64,000 bases of DNA from contig NZ_JBHLVH010000014.1 of the NCBI RefSeq assembly GCF_042433515.1, positions 1-64,000 of the forward strand, read 5' to 3'. Under the pieces are notes generated by a model. That model did not search any database. It had not been told where the DNA came from and was given only the letters and a program-made list of their open reading frames with translations. Numbering within the stretch: position 1 is the first letter of the stretch; the number at the start of each line of letters is the position of its first letter. Below, piece by piece: positions 55,357 through 63,229 of this stretch. The translations under genes were made by a program, and so were the position numbers. Origin of the DNA: Kytococcus schroeteri. Lineage in GTDB: Bacteria; Actinomycetota; Actinomycetes; Actinomycetales; Dermatophilaceae.

Positions 55357-56187
55357 TCAGCGCGGGCCGCCGGAAGCCTTCCGGCGCAGGCCCCGTCCGG
55401 CCACAAGGGTTCCCTCCTCGAGGGCGTCCAGCGCGGCGTGGTGCAGCCGCGCCATGGCCTCGTGGCGGGCGCGGGTGGCCTCGCCGTGCACCGCGTGCGT
55501 GTCGCGCCCCTCGGTGGTCAGGGTGGCCACCACCGCGGCGCGCTCCAGCAGGTCCAGCACCTCCGGCTCGATGCCGGGCGGCAGGTCACCCGCGGTGCTC
55601 ACCGCCGGGCCCCCGGCCCGCTGCCCGGCCCACACCGGCGTGTCGCCGAGCGGCTCGAGCACCTCCAGGCCGCGCCGCGTCGCCTCAGCCAGGGCGCGCT
55701 GCGTGCCGCGCAGGTCCACGGCCTCCAGCCGGGGCGCGGGCACCGGGGTGCACGCGATGGGCTCGACGTCCAGCAGCCACCCGCCGTCCAGCGCGTGGCC
55801 GAACGGCTCGAGGCGCAGCACCACGCCCTCGCCCAGCAACGGGGCCAGCAGCACCCCCACGGCGTCGTCGGCCATGGAGGCCCCGAGCGCCTGCGGCCCC
55901 ACCGGGAAGCGCCCGGGCCGGCCGGGGCGGGGCAGCACGGCCAGCACCGTCTGCTCGCCCACGTCGCGCCAGGTGGCCACGGTGGTGCCGAGGAAGTGCG
56001 CGGCCGCGGGCGTCACCGCCTCCACGGCCTGTGCGGCACGGTCGGTGAGGTCATCGGGGTCGAGCTTGCCGCGCAGCATCGCGGTGGACCACAGGGCGGC
56101 GGTCACCACCACGGGCAGGCCGGGCGGTCCCAGGCGCGGGACGATCGGGGCGGGCGGTTGCTGGTGCGGGGGCCTTGCGTCGGACAT
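55357..56187 (-). CDS. Conserved hypothetical protein, actinobacterial
   Basis: A 276-residue protein I cannot assign to a named function. It is soluble (no signal peptide or membrane helix) and opens with a proline-rich leader. VVVTAALWSTAMLRGKLDPD and DRAAQAVEAVTPAAAHFLGT follow, then DAVGVLLAPLLGEGVVLRLE and DLPPGIEPEVLDLLERAAVVA, and it ends in a basic tail. Sequence style and codon use match its neighbours. It is divergent from an ABC ATPase by 47 bases, and 48 bases separate its stop from the cphB start region. Its position suggests shared regulation with neither neighbour specifically. Confidence 0.7.
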   Translation of the reverse strand: MSDARPPHQQPPAPIVPRLGPPGLPVVVTAALWSTAMLRGKLDPDDLTDRAAQAVEAVTPAAAHFLGTTVATWRDVGEQTVLAVLPRPGRPGRFPVGPQALGASMADDAVGVLLAPLLGEGVVLRLEPFGHALDGGWLLDVEPIACTPVPAPRLEAVDLRGTQRALAEATRRGLEVLEPLGDTPVWAGQRAGGPAVSTAGDLPPGIEPEVLDLLERAAVVATLTTEGRDTHAVHGEATRARHEAMARLHHAALDALEEGTLVAGRGLRRKASGGPR

Positions 56188-56220
56188 CGGCGGCAGTCTC
56201 CCAGCCCCGACCGGCACTCG

Positions 56221-56226
56221 TAGACT
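56221..56226 (+). promoter_or_regulatory. Putative -10 element of the ABC ATPase/TSUP unit
   Basis: TAGACT lies eight bases before the ATG at 56235, predicting a leaderless or nearly leaderless message. Confidence 0.45.
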
Positions 56227-56234
56227 CGCTGACC

Positions 56235-57032
56235 ATGAGCGACGTCCTTGCCCTGGCCGATGTGACCGTGCGCCGTGGCGACCGCGAGCTGTTGAGCGGC
56301 ATCGACTGGGAGGTCGAGGAGGGGGAGCGCTGGGTGGTGGTCGGCCCCAACGGTGCCGGCAAGACCACGCTGCTGCAGGTGGCCAGCGCGCGCATGCACC
56401 CCACCAGCGGTGTGGTCGGCATCCTCGGGGAGGTGCTGGGCACCACCGACGTGTTCGACCTGCGCCCCCGCATCGGGCTGTCGTCGGCCGCCCTGGCCGA
56501 CCGGGTGCCCCGCGACGAGACCGTGCTGGACGTGGTCGTCACCGCCTCGTGGGCCGTGGTGGGGCGCTGGCGCGAGGAGTACGACGACGAGGACGTGCAG
56601 CGCGCCCAGGACCTGCTGGACACCCTCGGCGTGGCCCACCTGGCACAGCGACGCTTCGGCACCCTCTCGGAGGGGGAGCGCAAGCGCGTGCAGATCGCCC
56701 GTGCTCTCATGACCGACCCGGAGCTCATGCTGCTCGACGAGCCCGCTGCCGGGCTCGACCTCGGCGGGCGCGAGGACCTCGTGGGACGCCTCGGCGCGCT
56801 GGCCGAGGACCTCGAGGCCCCCGCGATGGTGCTGGTCACCCACCACGTGGAGGAGATCCCGCCCGGTTTCACCGACGTGCTCATGCTCCGTGAGGGGCGC
56901 GTGGTGGCCGCCGGCCCCCTGGAGAGCACGCTCACCGCGGAGAACCTCAGCGAGACCTTCGGCCTGGAGGTGGTGCTGGAGCGCCACGGCCAGCGCTGGA
57001 CCGCCCGCGCCGCGCACCCCCGCGGAGCATGA
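56235..57032 (+). CDS. ABC transporter ATP-binding protein
   Basis: A 265-residue single-domain ABC ATPase. Walker A VVGPNGAGKTTLLQVASARM lies near residues 34-53. The signature region is LSEGERKRVQIARALMTDPE near 142-161, with LSEGE in place of LSGGQ. Walker B LMLLDEPAAGLDLGGREDL is near 162-180 and the switch VLVTHHVEEIPPGFTDVL near 196-213. The sequence resembles ModF/YlmA-type ATPases that occur without a cognate permease. The following gene is a TSUP permease, which does not use an ABC ATPase, so partnership is doubtful. Confidence 0.88.
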   Translation: MSDVLALADVTVRRGDRELLSGIDWEVEEGERWVVVGPNGAGKTTLLQVASARMHPTSGVVGILGEVLGTTDVFDLRPRIGLSSAALADRVPRDETVLDVVVTASWAVVGRWREEYDDEDVQRAQDLLDTLGVAHLAQRRFGTLSEGERKRVQIARALMTDPELMLLDEPAAGLDLGGREDLVGRLGALAEDLEAPAMVLVTHHVEEIPPGFTDVLMLREGRVVAAGPLESTLTAENLSETFGLEVVLERHGQRWTARAAHPRGA

Positions 57033-57829
57033 CCCCCCTCGAGCTCGCCCTCGTGGCGGCCGCCGGGCTGGCCGCCGGCACCATCAACACCATCGTGGGG
57101 TCGGGTTCCCTGGTGACCTTCCCGCTGCTCGTGGCGCTGGGGCTCACCCCGGTGGAGGCCAACATCTCCAGCAAGCTGGGCATCATCCCCGGCGGCGTCT
57201 CGGGCACGTGGGGCTACCGACACCACCTGCCGCGCGCCGGGCGGGCGCTGGCCACCCTGGCGACGTGCAGCGCGGTCGGCGGGCTGGCCGGGGCGCTGCT
57301 GCTGCTCGCCCTGCCCGGCTCGGTCTTCGATGCCGTGGTGCCCGTGCTCATCGGCGCGGCCGGGGTGCTCGTGGTCACCCAGCCGTTCATCAAGGCGCGT
57401 CTGGCGCGATCCCGGGCCACGGCACCGGCTGCTGGGGCGGCCCCGGGCGATGGTGGCGTGGGACTGCCCGAGGCCCTGCCGTGGGGCCTGCTGCTGGGGC
57501 TGGGGGCCGTGGGCGTGTACTCGGGCTACTTCGGGGCCGCCCAGGGCGTCATGTACATGGCCGTGCTGGGCCTCGGCACCGCGGCCACGGTGCAGCAGCA
57601 GAACGCCCTGAAGAACCTGCTGGCGCTGGTGTCCAACGGCATGAGCGCGCTGGTGTTCGTGGTGGTGGCCTGGAGCGCCGTCGACTGGCTGGTGGTGGCT
57701 CTGCTGGCGGCTGGCTCGGCCGTGGGCGGCATGGTCGGCGCCCGGGTGGGGCAGCGGCTCTCACCATGGGCCATCCGCGGGTGCGTGGCGGTCATCTGCG
57801 TGCTGGCCGTCATCGACCTGCTGCGGTGA
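57029..57829 (+). CDS. TSUP family permease (TauE/SafE)
   Basis: A 266-residue membrane protein with seven or eight helices of the sulfite exporter TauE/SafE family, which moves sulfur-containing anions and small organic acids. The opening LVAAAGLAAGTINTIVGSGSLVTFP near residues 9-33 and the repeat LLGLGAVGVYSGYFGAAQGVMY near 155-176 are the two family half-motifs, and KNLLALVSNGMSALVFVV lies near 195-212. The start overlaps the ATPase stop (ATGA). The substrate is unknown. Confidence 0.88.
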   Translation: MTPLELALVAAAGLAAGTINTIVGSGSLVTFPLLVALGLTPVEANISSKLGIIPGGVSGTWGYRHHLPRAGRALATLATCSAVGGLAGALLLLALPGSVFDAVVPVLIGAAGVLVVTQPFIKARLARSRATAPAAGAAPGDGGVGLPEALPWGLLLGLGAVGVYSGYFGAAQGVMYMAVLGLGTAATVQQQNALKNLLALVSNGMSALVFVVVAWSAVDWLVVALLAAGSAVGGMVGARVGQRLSPWAIRGCVAVICVLAVIDLLR

Positions 57830-57836
57830 CCCGTAC

Positions 57837-57870
57837 GGGCGTCGGCCCGGTGCGACGCGGGCCGACGCCC
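57837..57870 (+). terminator. Terminator after the TSUP gene
   Basis: GGGCGTCGGCCCG and CGGGCCGACGCCC form a perfect 13-bp stem with an eight-base loop, seven bases past the stop. A second perfect 11-bp pair, GGTGACGGTGG (57872) and CCACCGTCACC (57911), follows and may serve the opposite strand. Confidence 0.75.
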
Positions 57871-58047
57871 CGGTGACGGTGGCCGGCGACGCCCCCTCCT
57901 GCGCCGACGACCACCGTCACCACCTCCCCCCAGGTGAGGTGGTGGGGCCTTGCCCCACACTGCCGTCCCGCACTGTCATGGCACTGTCATGGCGCCTCCA
58001 CGGAGGGACGGCCGCGGGGCAGCCCGGTGACAGGCGCTCGGCCGGCC

Positions 58048-58884
58048 TCAGCGCAGCTCGTGCGGCACGCCCGAGGCCACCACCTTCGAGCCGTCCCAGG
58101 TGAACCGGATGACCTCCTGACCGGTGGGCATGTGGGCCGGCTCGCCCGGCTTGGCGTACTGGTAGTGCGCCCGGACGGTCCGGTCGTCCTCCAGGTGCAC
58201 GCCGGGCTGGTAGTAGGTCGGAGTCGCGAAGGAGGTCCCCAGGTACTCGCCGCGGTGGAACAGGAGCACCTGGTGCGAACCCGTCATCGCTCCCGTGGTC
58301 GACACGACGATGGCCGAGAGGTCGGCGCAGGGGTCGAAGGCGTCGCCGTAGACGCTCTGGGGCTCCATGCCGTCGAGGACGTCCCCGTGCAGCGCGACCT
58401 CGCGCGCGACGGTGGTGTCGGCGCACTCGGTGTCCGTCGTGGGCTGGCGCGAGGCCGTCGTGCTCGGCGTCGGGCTCGCGGACTCGCGCTGCGTGGTCGT
58501 CGAGGGCGTGCTCGCGGACGGGGTGGTCGACCTGGCAGGGGTGGAGTCAGCCGACTCCGTGGGGGCAGCCTCCGTCGCGCCCTGCGTGGGCGTCGCGCTC
58601 GCGGAGGGGCTCGGGGCCGACGTCGACGGTGAGGCCCCGGTGGGCTCCGCCGGCTCCGCATCGGCCGTCGGGGAGGTGGGCGTGCCGGCGGACGTCCCCG
58701 GCGACTCCTGGCCGTCCGTGCTCGCCCCGCTGGCCGGCGTCGTCCCGCCGGCGGACGTGGTCGTGGAGACCTTCGGCGGGGCCGCGGGCAGGTCCGTCGC
58801 GCCCTCGTCGCCGTCGGAGCCGCAGGCGGACAGCCCCAGGGCGCTCACCAGGCACAGGGCGACGAGGGCAGGGGACTTCTTCAT
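58048..58884 (-). CDS. LppP/LprE-like lipoprotein with Ser/Thr/Pro-rich linker
   Basis: A secreted lipoprotein of 278 residues. MKKSPALVALCLVSALGLSA-C is a signal peptide with a lipobox, so Cys at about residue 20 would be lipidated. Residues 30-150 are a low-complexity Ala/Ser/Thr/Pro linker, probably spanning the wall and perhaps glycosylated. The folded domain from about 155 to 278 has ECADTTVAREVALHGDVLDG, FDPCADLSAIVVSTTGAM, HQVLLFHRGEYLGTSFA and VIRFTWDGSKVV. This matches the LppP/LprE pattern, with a cysteine pair likely forming a disulfide. The function is unknown. Confidence 0.82.
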   Translation of the reverse strand: MKKSPALVALCLVSALGLSACGSDGDEGATDLPAAPPKVSTTTSAGGTTPASGASTDGQESPGTSAGTPTSPTADAEPAEPTGASPSTSAPSPSASATPTQGATEAAPTESADSTPARSTTPSASTPSTTTQRESASPTPSTTASRQPTTDTECADTTVAREVALHGDVLDGMEPQSVYGDAFDPCADLSAIVVSTTGAMTGSHQVLLFHRGEYLGTSFATPTYYQPGVHLEDDRTVRAHYQYAKPGEPAHMPTGQEVIRFTWDGSKVVASGVPHELR

Positions 58885-59028
58885 GGGGCCTCCGGGGCAG
58901 GACGTCGGTGGGGCGCACCGACGGCCGCCGGGCGCGGCAAGTCTCACCCGGGCGACCTGTCACCGCGCTGTCGCCGTCGAGGGGCGCTTCCGCACCGGTG
59001 CCGGTGCCGGTGCCGGAGAATGTGCCCC

Positions 59029-59841
59029 ATGCCCATCCCGCTCACCGATCCCCGTGACCCGCGCGTCGAGGACTACTTCGGCCTCACCGACGTGAACCTG
59101 CGCCGCAAGCTGGAACCCGAGCGGGGGCTCTACATGGCCGAGTCCGACAAGGTCATCCGCCGCGCGCTGGCCGCCGGCCACCGCCCACGCTCCCTGCTGC
59201 TCACCCCGCGCTGGGTCACCGACCTGGCCGACCTCGTGGCCGAGGTGGAGGCCACCGGCGCCCCGGTCTACGTGGCCGAGCCCCCGGTGGCCGAGGCGAT
59301 GACGGGCTTCCACCTGCACCGTGGCGCGCTGGCGGCCATGCACCGCCCGGAGCTGCCCCCGGTGTCCGAGGTGGTGGCCGGGGCGCGCCGCGTGGTGGTG
59401 GTGGAGGACGTGGTGGACCACACCAACGTGGGCGCCATCTTCCGCTCCGTCGCGGCCCTGGGCGCCGATGCCGTGCTCGTCACCCCCCGCTGCGCCGACC
59501 CGCTCTACCGTCGCAGCGTCCGCGTCTCGATGGGGACGGTCTTCCAGGTGCCGTGGACCCGCATCGACCCGTGGCCCGGCGGCATGGCCGAGCTGCAGGA
59601 GGCCGGGTTCACCGTGGCCGCCCTGGCCCTGCGCGAGGACGCGCTCACCATGCGGCAGCTGGAGGCCGACCTGCCGGCGAGGCTGGCGCTGGTGCTGGGC
59701 ACCGAGGGCGACGGGCTGGCCGATCGCACCGTGGCCGCCGCGGACCTGGCCGTGCGCATCCCGATGGCCGGGGGAGTGGACTCCCTCAACGTGGCCGCCG
59801 CGAGCGCCCTGGCCCTCTACGCCACCCAGCCCCGCGACTGA
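59029..59841 (+). CDS. TrmH/SpoU family RNA 2'-O-methyltransferase
   Basis: An S-adenosylmethionine-dependent RNA ribose methyltransferase with a SPOUT knot fold. The 270-residue product has a substrate-binding amino-terminal part (LRRKLEPERGLYMAESDKVI near 23-42). The three SpoU motifs are VVVVEDVVDHTNVGAIFRSVAAL near 124-146, LALVLGTEGDGLADRT near 220-235 and VRIPMAGGVDSLNVAAASALAL near 242-263, the last forming the knot. The ATG at 59029 is preferred over 59020 because a GAGAAT box lies seven bases before it. Whether rRNA or tRNA is the target cannot be told. Confidence 0.92.
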   Translation: MPIPLTDPRDPRVEDYFGLTDVNLRRKLEPERGLYMAESDKVIRRALAAGHRPRSLLLTPRWVTDLADLVAEVEATGAPVYVAEPPVAEAMTGFHLHRGALAAMHRPELPPVSEVVAGARRVVVVEDVVDHTNVGAIFRSVAALGADAVLVTPRCADPLYRRSVRVSMGTVFQVPWTRIDPWPGGMAELQEAGFTVAALALREDALTMRQLEADLPARLALVLGTEGDGLADRTVAAADLAVRIPMAGGVDSLNVAAASALALYATQPRD

Positions 59842-59915
59842 GGTCCCGGCCAGGCCGGCCCACGGTGCCGGTGCCGTGCCCAGCCGTCCGCCTCGAGGCA
59901 CTCGTCCGCAGAAGC

Positions 59916-59969
59916 CCGGCTGTGGTCCACAGGTACGCCCCGTGCGCCGTACCTCTGGACCGCAGCCGG
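59916..59969. terminator. Long stem-loop between the methyltransferase and DUF3037 genes
   Basis: CCGGCTGTGGTCCACAGGTACG and CGTACCTCTGGACCGCAGCCGG pair over 22 bases with two mismatches and a ten-base loop. It sits between convergent genes and probably terminates both; it is longer than other terminators here. Confidence 0.7.
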
Positions 59970-60023
59970 ACCTTTGCAGGGAGGGGCGCAGCCGGCCAAT
60001 GCGGGTGCGGGCCGGCGCGGGCG

Positions 60024-60503
60024 TCAGGCCACGTAGCGCTCCAGCAGCCGCGCGGTCTCGCGGCCCGGGTCGCGGGACACCCCCGAGTGCACCGGCGAGG
60101 TCTGCACCACCGTGGACCGCGGCGCCACGAGCCACCCGAAGCGCATGGCCAGCGTGTGCAGGACGTCGGCGGGCGGTCCCCCGGGCACGGGCTCGCTGCG
60201 GGCCACGCGGTCCATGGTCACGCAGAAGCGCTCCACGGCGGCCACGTCCAGGTCCGGCCACAGCGCCTGCAGGCGCGCCGCATCGATCCGCACGGCCACG
60301 TCGAGCACCGCCGCCGAGCGCGAGTGCACCACCACACCGACGTTCACGAACTCCTCGCGCTCCGGTCGTGGAACGCACCGGATGACCGCGTACTGGTACT
60401 CGTGCCAGGTCGGCGCGCCCTCCACCCGGGTGGGGCGCCGCAGCTCGCGCGTGCCGCCACCGGCCGTCCCGATGACGGTGGGCCCGGCCGCCGTCCCGCT
60501 CAC
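60024..60503 (-). CDS. DUF3037 family protein
   Basis: A 159-residue protein with HEYQYAVIRCVPRPEREEFV and NVGVVVHSRSAAVLDVAVRI near residues 35-75, the DUF3037 signature, and ALWPDLDVAAVERFCVTMDR near 83-102. It is soluble and has no recognisable catalytic motif. The GTG at 60503 has GAGGAG upstream and overlaps the stop of the HipA-like gene (GTGA). The kinase-DUF3037 pair occurs in many bacteria, so the two proteins probably act together; an antitoxin, regulator or substrate role is possible but unproven. Confidence 0.85.
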   Translation of the reverse strand: MSGTAAGPTVIGTAGGGTRELRRPTRVEGAPTWHEYQYAVIRCVPRPEREEFVNVGVVVHSRSAAVLDVAVRIDAARLQALWPDLDVAAVERFCVTMDRVARSEPVPGGPPADVLHTLAMRFGWLVAPRSTVVQTSPVHSGVSRDPGRETARLLERYVA

Positions 60504-61420
60504 CGGGGCTCCTCGCCCTGGCGCACCACCGCGCGGCGGGCCTGCATCTTGAGCGTCCGCTGCGCCTCCGCGCGCCCGGCCTCGGCCCCGGCGCGCGCGG
60601 CGGCCAGCGCGTCGTCGCCCGGCAGCCAGTGCTCGGCCCCCGCGAGACGTGCGGTGAGGAAGTCCACGTAGGCGTCGCGCACCGCATCGGCCGTGGGCAG
60701 GCCCCCGGTGGTCTCCAGCCACTCGCCGGGCACCGCGGCCACGGCCTCGCGCACCGCCTGCCCGATGCGGGGTGCAAGCTCGGCGTGCACCCGCGCCATG
60801 GTGCCGGGCTCGGCGGGCACCACCGCGGCCGTCACGTGCTGCGAGGCGTCGAAGGGCTGCCGGGCGGAGCGCGCGGGGTCCGGGGCGTGCTCGGCGGCCG
60901 TGCCCGGCCAGGCGTGGTGGAAGTACAGCGCCGCCCCGTGGTCGATGAGCCACGGCACCCCGTGCCACACCACCAGGTTGGGATTGCTCCAGGTGCGGTC
61001 CACGTTGGCGGTGAACGCGTCCAGCCACAGCAGACGCGCGGCCACCTCGGGGGCCGGGGGCACGGAGCCGTCGTACCCGTGCGCCCCGGGCAGGAAGTCG
61101 GTGCCCAGGTTGAGCCCGATGCTGGCGCGCAGCAGGTCCTGCACCTCCTCGTCGGGCTCGTAGCGGCTGAGGGCCTCGGGCAGCTCCAAGGCCACCATCT
61201 CCGGCACGGGCAGGTCCAGCGCGCGGGCCAGCTCGCCCACCACCACCTCGGCCACCAACACCTTGACGCCCTGTCCGGCGGAGCGGAACTTCATGACGTA
61301 GGTGCCCAGGTCGTCGGCCTCCACCACGCCCGGCATCGAGCCGCCCTCGCGCAGCGGGGTCACGTAGCGCACGGCGGTGCGGCGGGGCAGCTCGCCGGTG
61401 GGGTCCCAGGGGCTGGTCAT
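60500..61420 (-). CDS. HipA-like kinase family protein
   Basis: A 306-residue protein of the HipA/CtkA-like kinase fold. It starts MTSPWDPTGELPRRTAVRYV. MKFRSAGQGVKVLVAEVVVG near residues 50-69 carries the ATP-binding lysine. The catalytic region LLWLDAFTANVDRTWSNPNLVVW near 138-160 holds Asp and Asn, and PWLIDHGAALYFHH near 164-177 holds the metal-binding Asp. The carboxy-terminal third is helical. No HipB-like HTH antitoxin is adjacent, so it is not a standard hipBA system. A TACCGT box six bases before the ATG suggests a leaderless transcript. Confidence 0.85.
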   Translation of the reverse strand: MTSPWDPTGELPRRTAVRYVTPLREGGSMPGVVEADDLGTYVMKFRSAGQGVKVLVAEVVVGELARALDLPVPEMVALELPEALSRYEPDEEVQDLLRASIGLNLGTDFLPGAHGYDGSVPPAPEVAARLLWLDAFTANVDRTWSNPNLVVWHGVPWLIDHGAALYFHHAWPGTAAEHAPDPARSARQPFDASQHVTAAVVPAEPGTMARVHAELAPRIGQAVREAVAAVPGEWLETTGGLPTADAVRDAYVDFLTARLAGAEHWLPGDDALAAARAGAEAGRAEAQRTLKMQARRAVVRQGEEPR

Positions 61421-61426
61421 GGGGCC

Positions 61427-61432
61427 ACGGTA
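61427..61432 (-). promoter_or_regulatory. Putative -10 element of the HipA-like/DUF3037 unit (leaderless)
   Basis: On the minus strand this reads TACCGT, six bases before the ATG at 61420. It faces the acyltransferase promoter 28 bases away. Confidence 0.5.
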
Positions 61433-61459
61433 CGTGGGCGGCTCGGCCCGCCCCGGACG

Positions 61460-61465
61460 TAGGCT
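61460..61465 (+). promoter_or_regulatory. Putative -10 element of the acyltransferase gene (leaderless)
   Basis: TAGGCT, seven bases before the ATG at 61473. Confidence 0.5.
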
Positions 61466-61472
61466 GCGCCCC

Positions 61473-62294
61473 ATGAGCACGCTCTACAACCTGCTGCTGC
61501 CCCCGGCCTACTCGCTGTTCGCCCTGCAGGGCCTGCGCATCCGCGTGGAGGGGCAGGACAACGTACCGGCCACCGGCGGTGCGGTCATCGCGTGCAACCA
61601 CATCAGCTACCTGGACTACGTCTTCGTCGGCCTGGCCGTGCGCCACCGCCGCCGCCAGGTGCGCTTCATGGCCAAGAAGGAGCTCTTCGACCAGCCGGTG
61701 CTGGGCCCGATGCTGCGCTCCATGCGGCACATCCAGGTGGACCGCGACGCCGGCGGGTCGGCCCTGCGTCACGGCGTGGACGCCCTGCGCCGCGGCGAGC
61801 TGGTGGGCGTCTTCCCGGAGGCCACCATCAGCCGCAGCTTCGAACTCAAGGGCTTCAAGACCGGCGCGGTGCGCATGGCCGCCGAGGCGGGGGTGCCGGT
61901 CGTCCCGATGGTGAACTGGGGCTCGCACGTGCTGGCCACCAAGGGCCTGCCGCGTCACCTGGGGCGCACCGGCACGCCGGTGACCATCGCGGTGGGGGAG
62001 CCGATCCACGTGGCCCCGGACGCCGACCCGCTGCAGACGACCGAGCACCTCCGCGACGTCATGGACGAGCTCCTGCGCGCGGTGCAGGGCGAGTACGGCC
62101 CGATGCCGGAGCACCTGCGCCGCTGGGAGCCGGCCCGCTCCGGAGGCACGGCGCCCACCCTCGAGGAGGCCGACGCCCTGGACGCCCGCGACGTGGCCGA
62201 GCGCCGGCGCCGCCGGGTGGAGAAGGCCGAGCAGGCCGCCGCCCGGCGGGCGCAGGGACGTCCCCGCGGGCTGCCCCGCCTGCCGAAGCGCTGA
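61473..62294 (+). CDS. 1-acyl-sn-glycerol-3-phosphate acyltransferase (PlsC family)
   Basis: A membrane-associated acyltransferase that probably adds the second acyl chain in phosphatidic acid synthesis. The 273-residue product has the catalytic VIACNHISYLDYVFVGLAV near residues 33-51; the strict HX4D motif is seen as HISYLD. MAKKELFDQPVLGPMLR lies near 63-79 and the glycerophosphate-binding GVFPEATISRSFELKGFKTGAVRMA near 111-135. After residue 230 it ends in a strongly basic arginine-rich tail. It is monocistronic by its own promoter. Confidence 0.88.
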   Translation: MSTLYNLLLPPAYSLFALQGLRIRVEGQDNVPATGGAVIACNHISYLDYVFVGLAVRHRRRQVRFMAKKELFDQPVLGPMLRSMRHIQVDRDAGGSALRHGVDALRRGELVGVFPEATISRSFELKGFKTGAVRMAAEAGVPVVPMVNWGSHVLATKGLPRHLGRTGTPVTIAVGEPIHVAPDADPLQTTEHLRDVMDELLRAVQGEYGPMPEHLRRWEPARSGGTAPTLEEADALDARDVAERRRRRVEKAEQAAARRAQGRPRGLPRLPKR

Positions 62295-62322
62295 TCCCGC
62301 CGGCGGGGACGGCGCCGCCGGC

Positions 62323-63114
62323 TCAGGCGGTGTCCTGCCCGCGCTGCTGCTGCACCTGGGCACGCAGGGTGGTCAGGGCCCGCTGCAGCCGCCGGCTCAC
62401 CTGGGCCTGGGAGATCCCCATCGACGCGGCGATGCGGCCCTGCGTCTCGTCCTCCAGGTAGCGGCGCAGCAGCACCGTCCGGTCCAGCGGGTCCAGGGCC
62501 TGCAGGTGGGGCTGCAGGGAGAGCCACTCGTCCACGTGGCCGGCCGGGGCGGCGGTGACCCACCGCGGCTCGGCCTGGTCGTCGGGCCCCTCGGGGGAGC
62601 GCCCGGCCAGGGCCCGTCGGGCCTCGCGCACCTGCGCCTCGTCCACGCCGAGCCGCTGCGCCACCTGCTCCGTAGGGGGCTCCCCGCCCACCTGCTGGCG
62701 CAGCTCGTCCTCGGTGGCCCGGACCTGCAGGGCCAACTCCTGGACGGCCCGCGGCGGGCGGACCCACCACGTGCTGTCGCGCAGGTAGCGGCGCAGCTCA
62801 CCCACGATGGTGGGCACGGCGAAGGTCGAGAGGGTGGTGCCGTGGGAGGGGTCCCAGCGCTGGACGGCCAGCACCAGCCCCATGCAGGCCACCTGCTCGC
62901 AGTCGTCCACCCACGCGGGCGTGGGGGCGTGACGGCGGCCAAGACGGCGGGCGAAGGGCAGGTGGTCGGCCACCACCTCGGCCAGCTCGGCCTGGCGGGC
63001 GGCCTCGGGGAGGTCACGGGCGGCGGTCAGCCGGCGGCGCACGGACTCCGCGTCGCCGTGGGTGGGTGATCCCGGCGTCGCCCCGCGCGGGGTCTCGTCC
63101 TGGTGGTGGTGCAT
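62323..63114 (-). CDS. SigB/SigF/SigG family RNA polymerase sigma factor
   Basis: A group 3 sigma-70 factor for general stress or late-phase transcription. The 263-residue product has region 2 near 50-110 (HLPFARRLGRRHAPTPAWVDDCEQ, WDPSHGTTLSTFAVPTIVGELRRYLRD). Region 3 is near 118-170 (ELALQVRATEDELRQQVGGEP, QRLGVDEAQVREARRAL), and region 4 near 205-255 (LDPLDRTVLLRRYLEDETQGRIAASMGISQAQVSRRL). The ATG at 63114 has GGAGG six bases upstream. No RsbW-like anti-sigma or anti-anti-sigma gene is adjacent, unlike many sigF loci. Confidence 0.93.
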   Translation of the reverse strand: MHHHQDETPRGATPGSPTHGDAESVRRRLTAARDLPEAARQAELAEVVADHLPFARRLGRRHAPTPAWVDDCEQVACMGLVLAVQRWDPSHGTTLSTFAVPTIVGELRRYLRDSTWWVRPPRAVQELALQVRATEDELRQQVGGEPPTEQVAQRLGVDEAQVREARRALAGRSPEGPDDQAEPRWVTAAPAGHVDEWLSLQPHLQALDPLDRTVLLRRYLEDETQGRIAASMGISQAQVSRRLQRALTTLRAQVQQQRGQDTA

Positions 63115-63217
63115 CAGAGCCTCCAGACATGCTGAACAGTCGTGGCGCTCTGCTGGACCACGGCGTGGATTCTGCCACGGTGGAATGCGTCTGCCGGAGG
63201 GGGACCCGCCGGTCACC

Positions 63218-63223
63218 TACGGT
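63218..63223 (+). promoter_or_regulatory. Putative -10 element of dinB (leaderless)
   Basis: TACGGT ends six bases before the dinB ATG. No SOS box or RecA-NDp motif is apparent in the 115-base gap to the sigma gene. Confidence 0.45.
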
Positions 63224-63229
63224 GTGCGC

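Noticed and set aside
60024..62363. One long fused minus-strand protein covering DUF3037, the HipA-like gene in another frame and the acyltransferase antisense
   Set aside because: Only the last 159 codons have a recognisable domain and a ribosome site; the upstream part is antisense or out of frame to better-supported genes.
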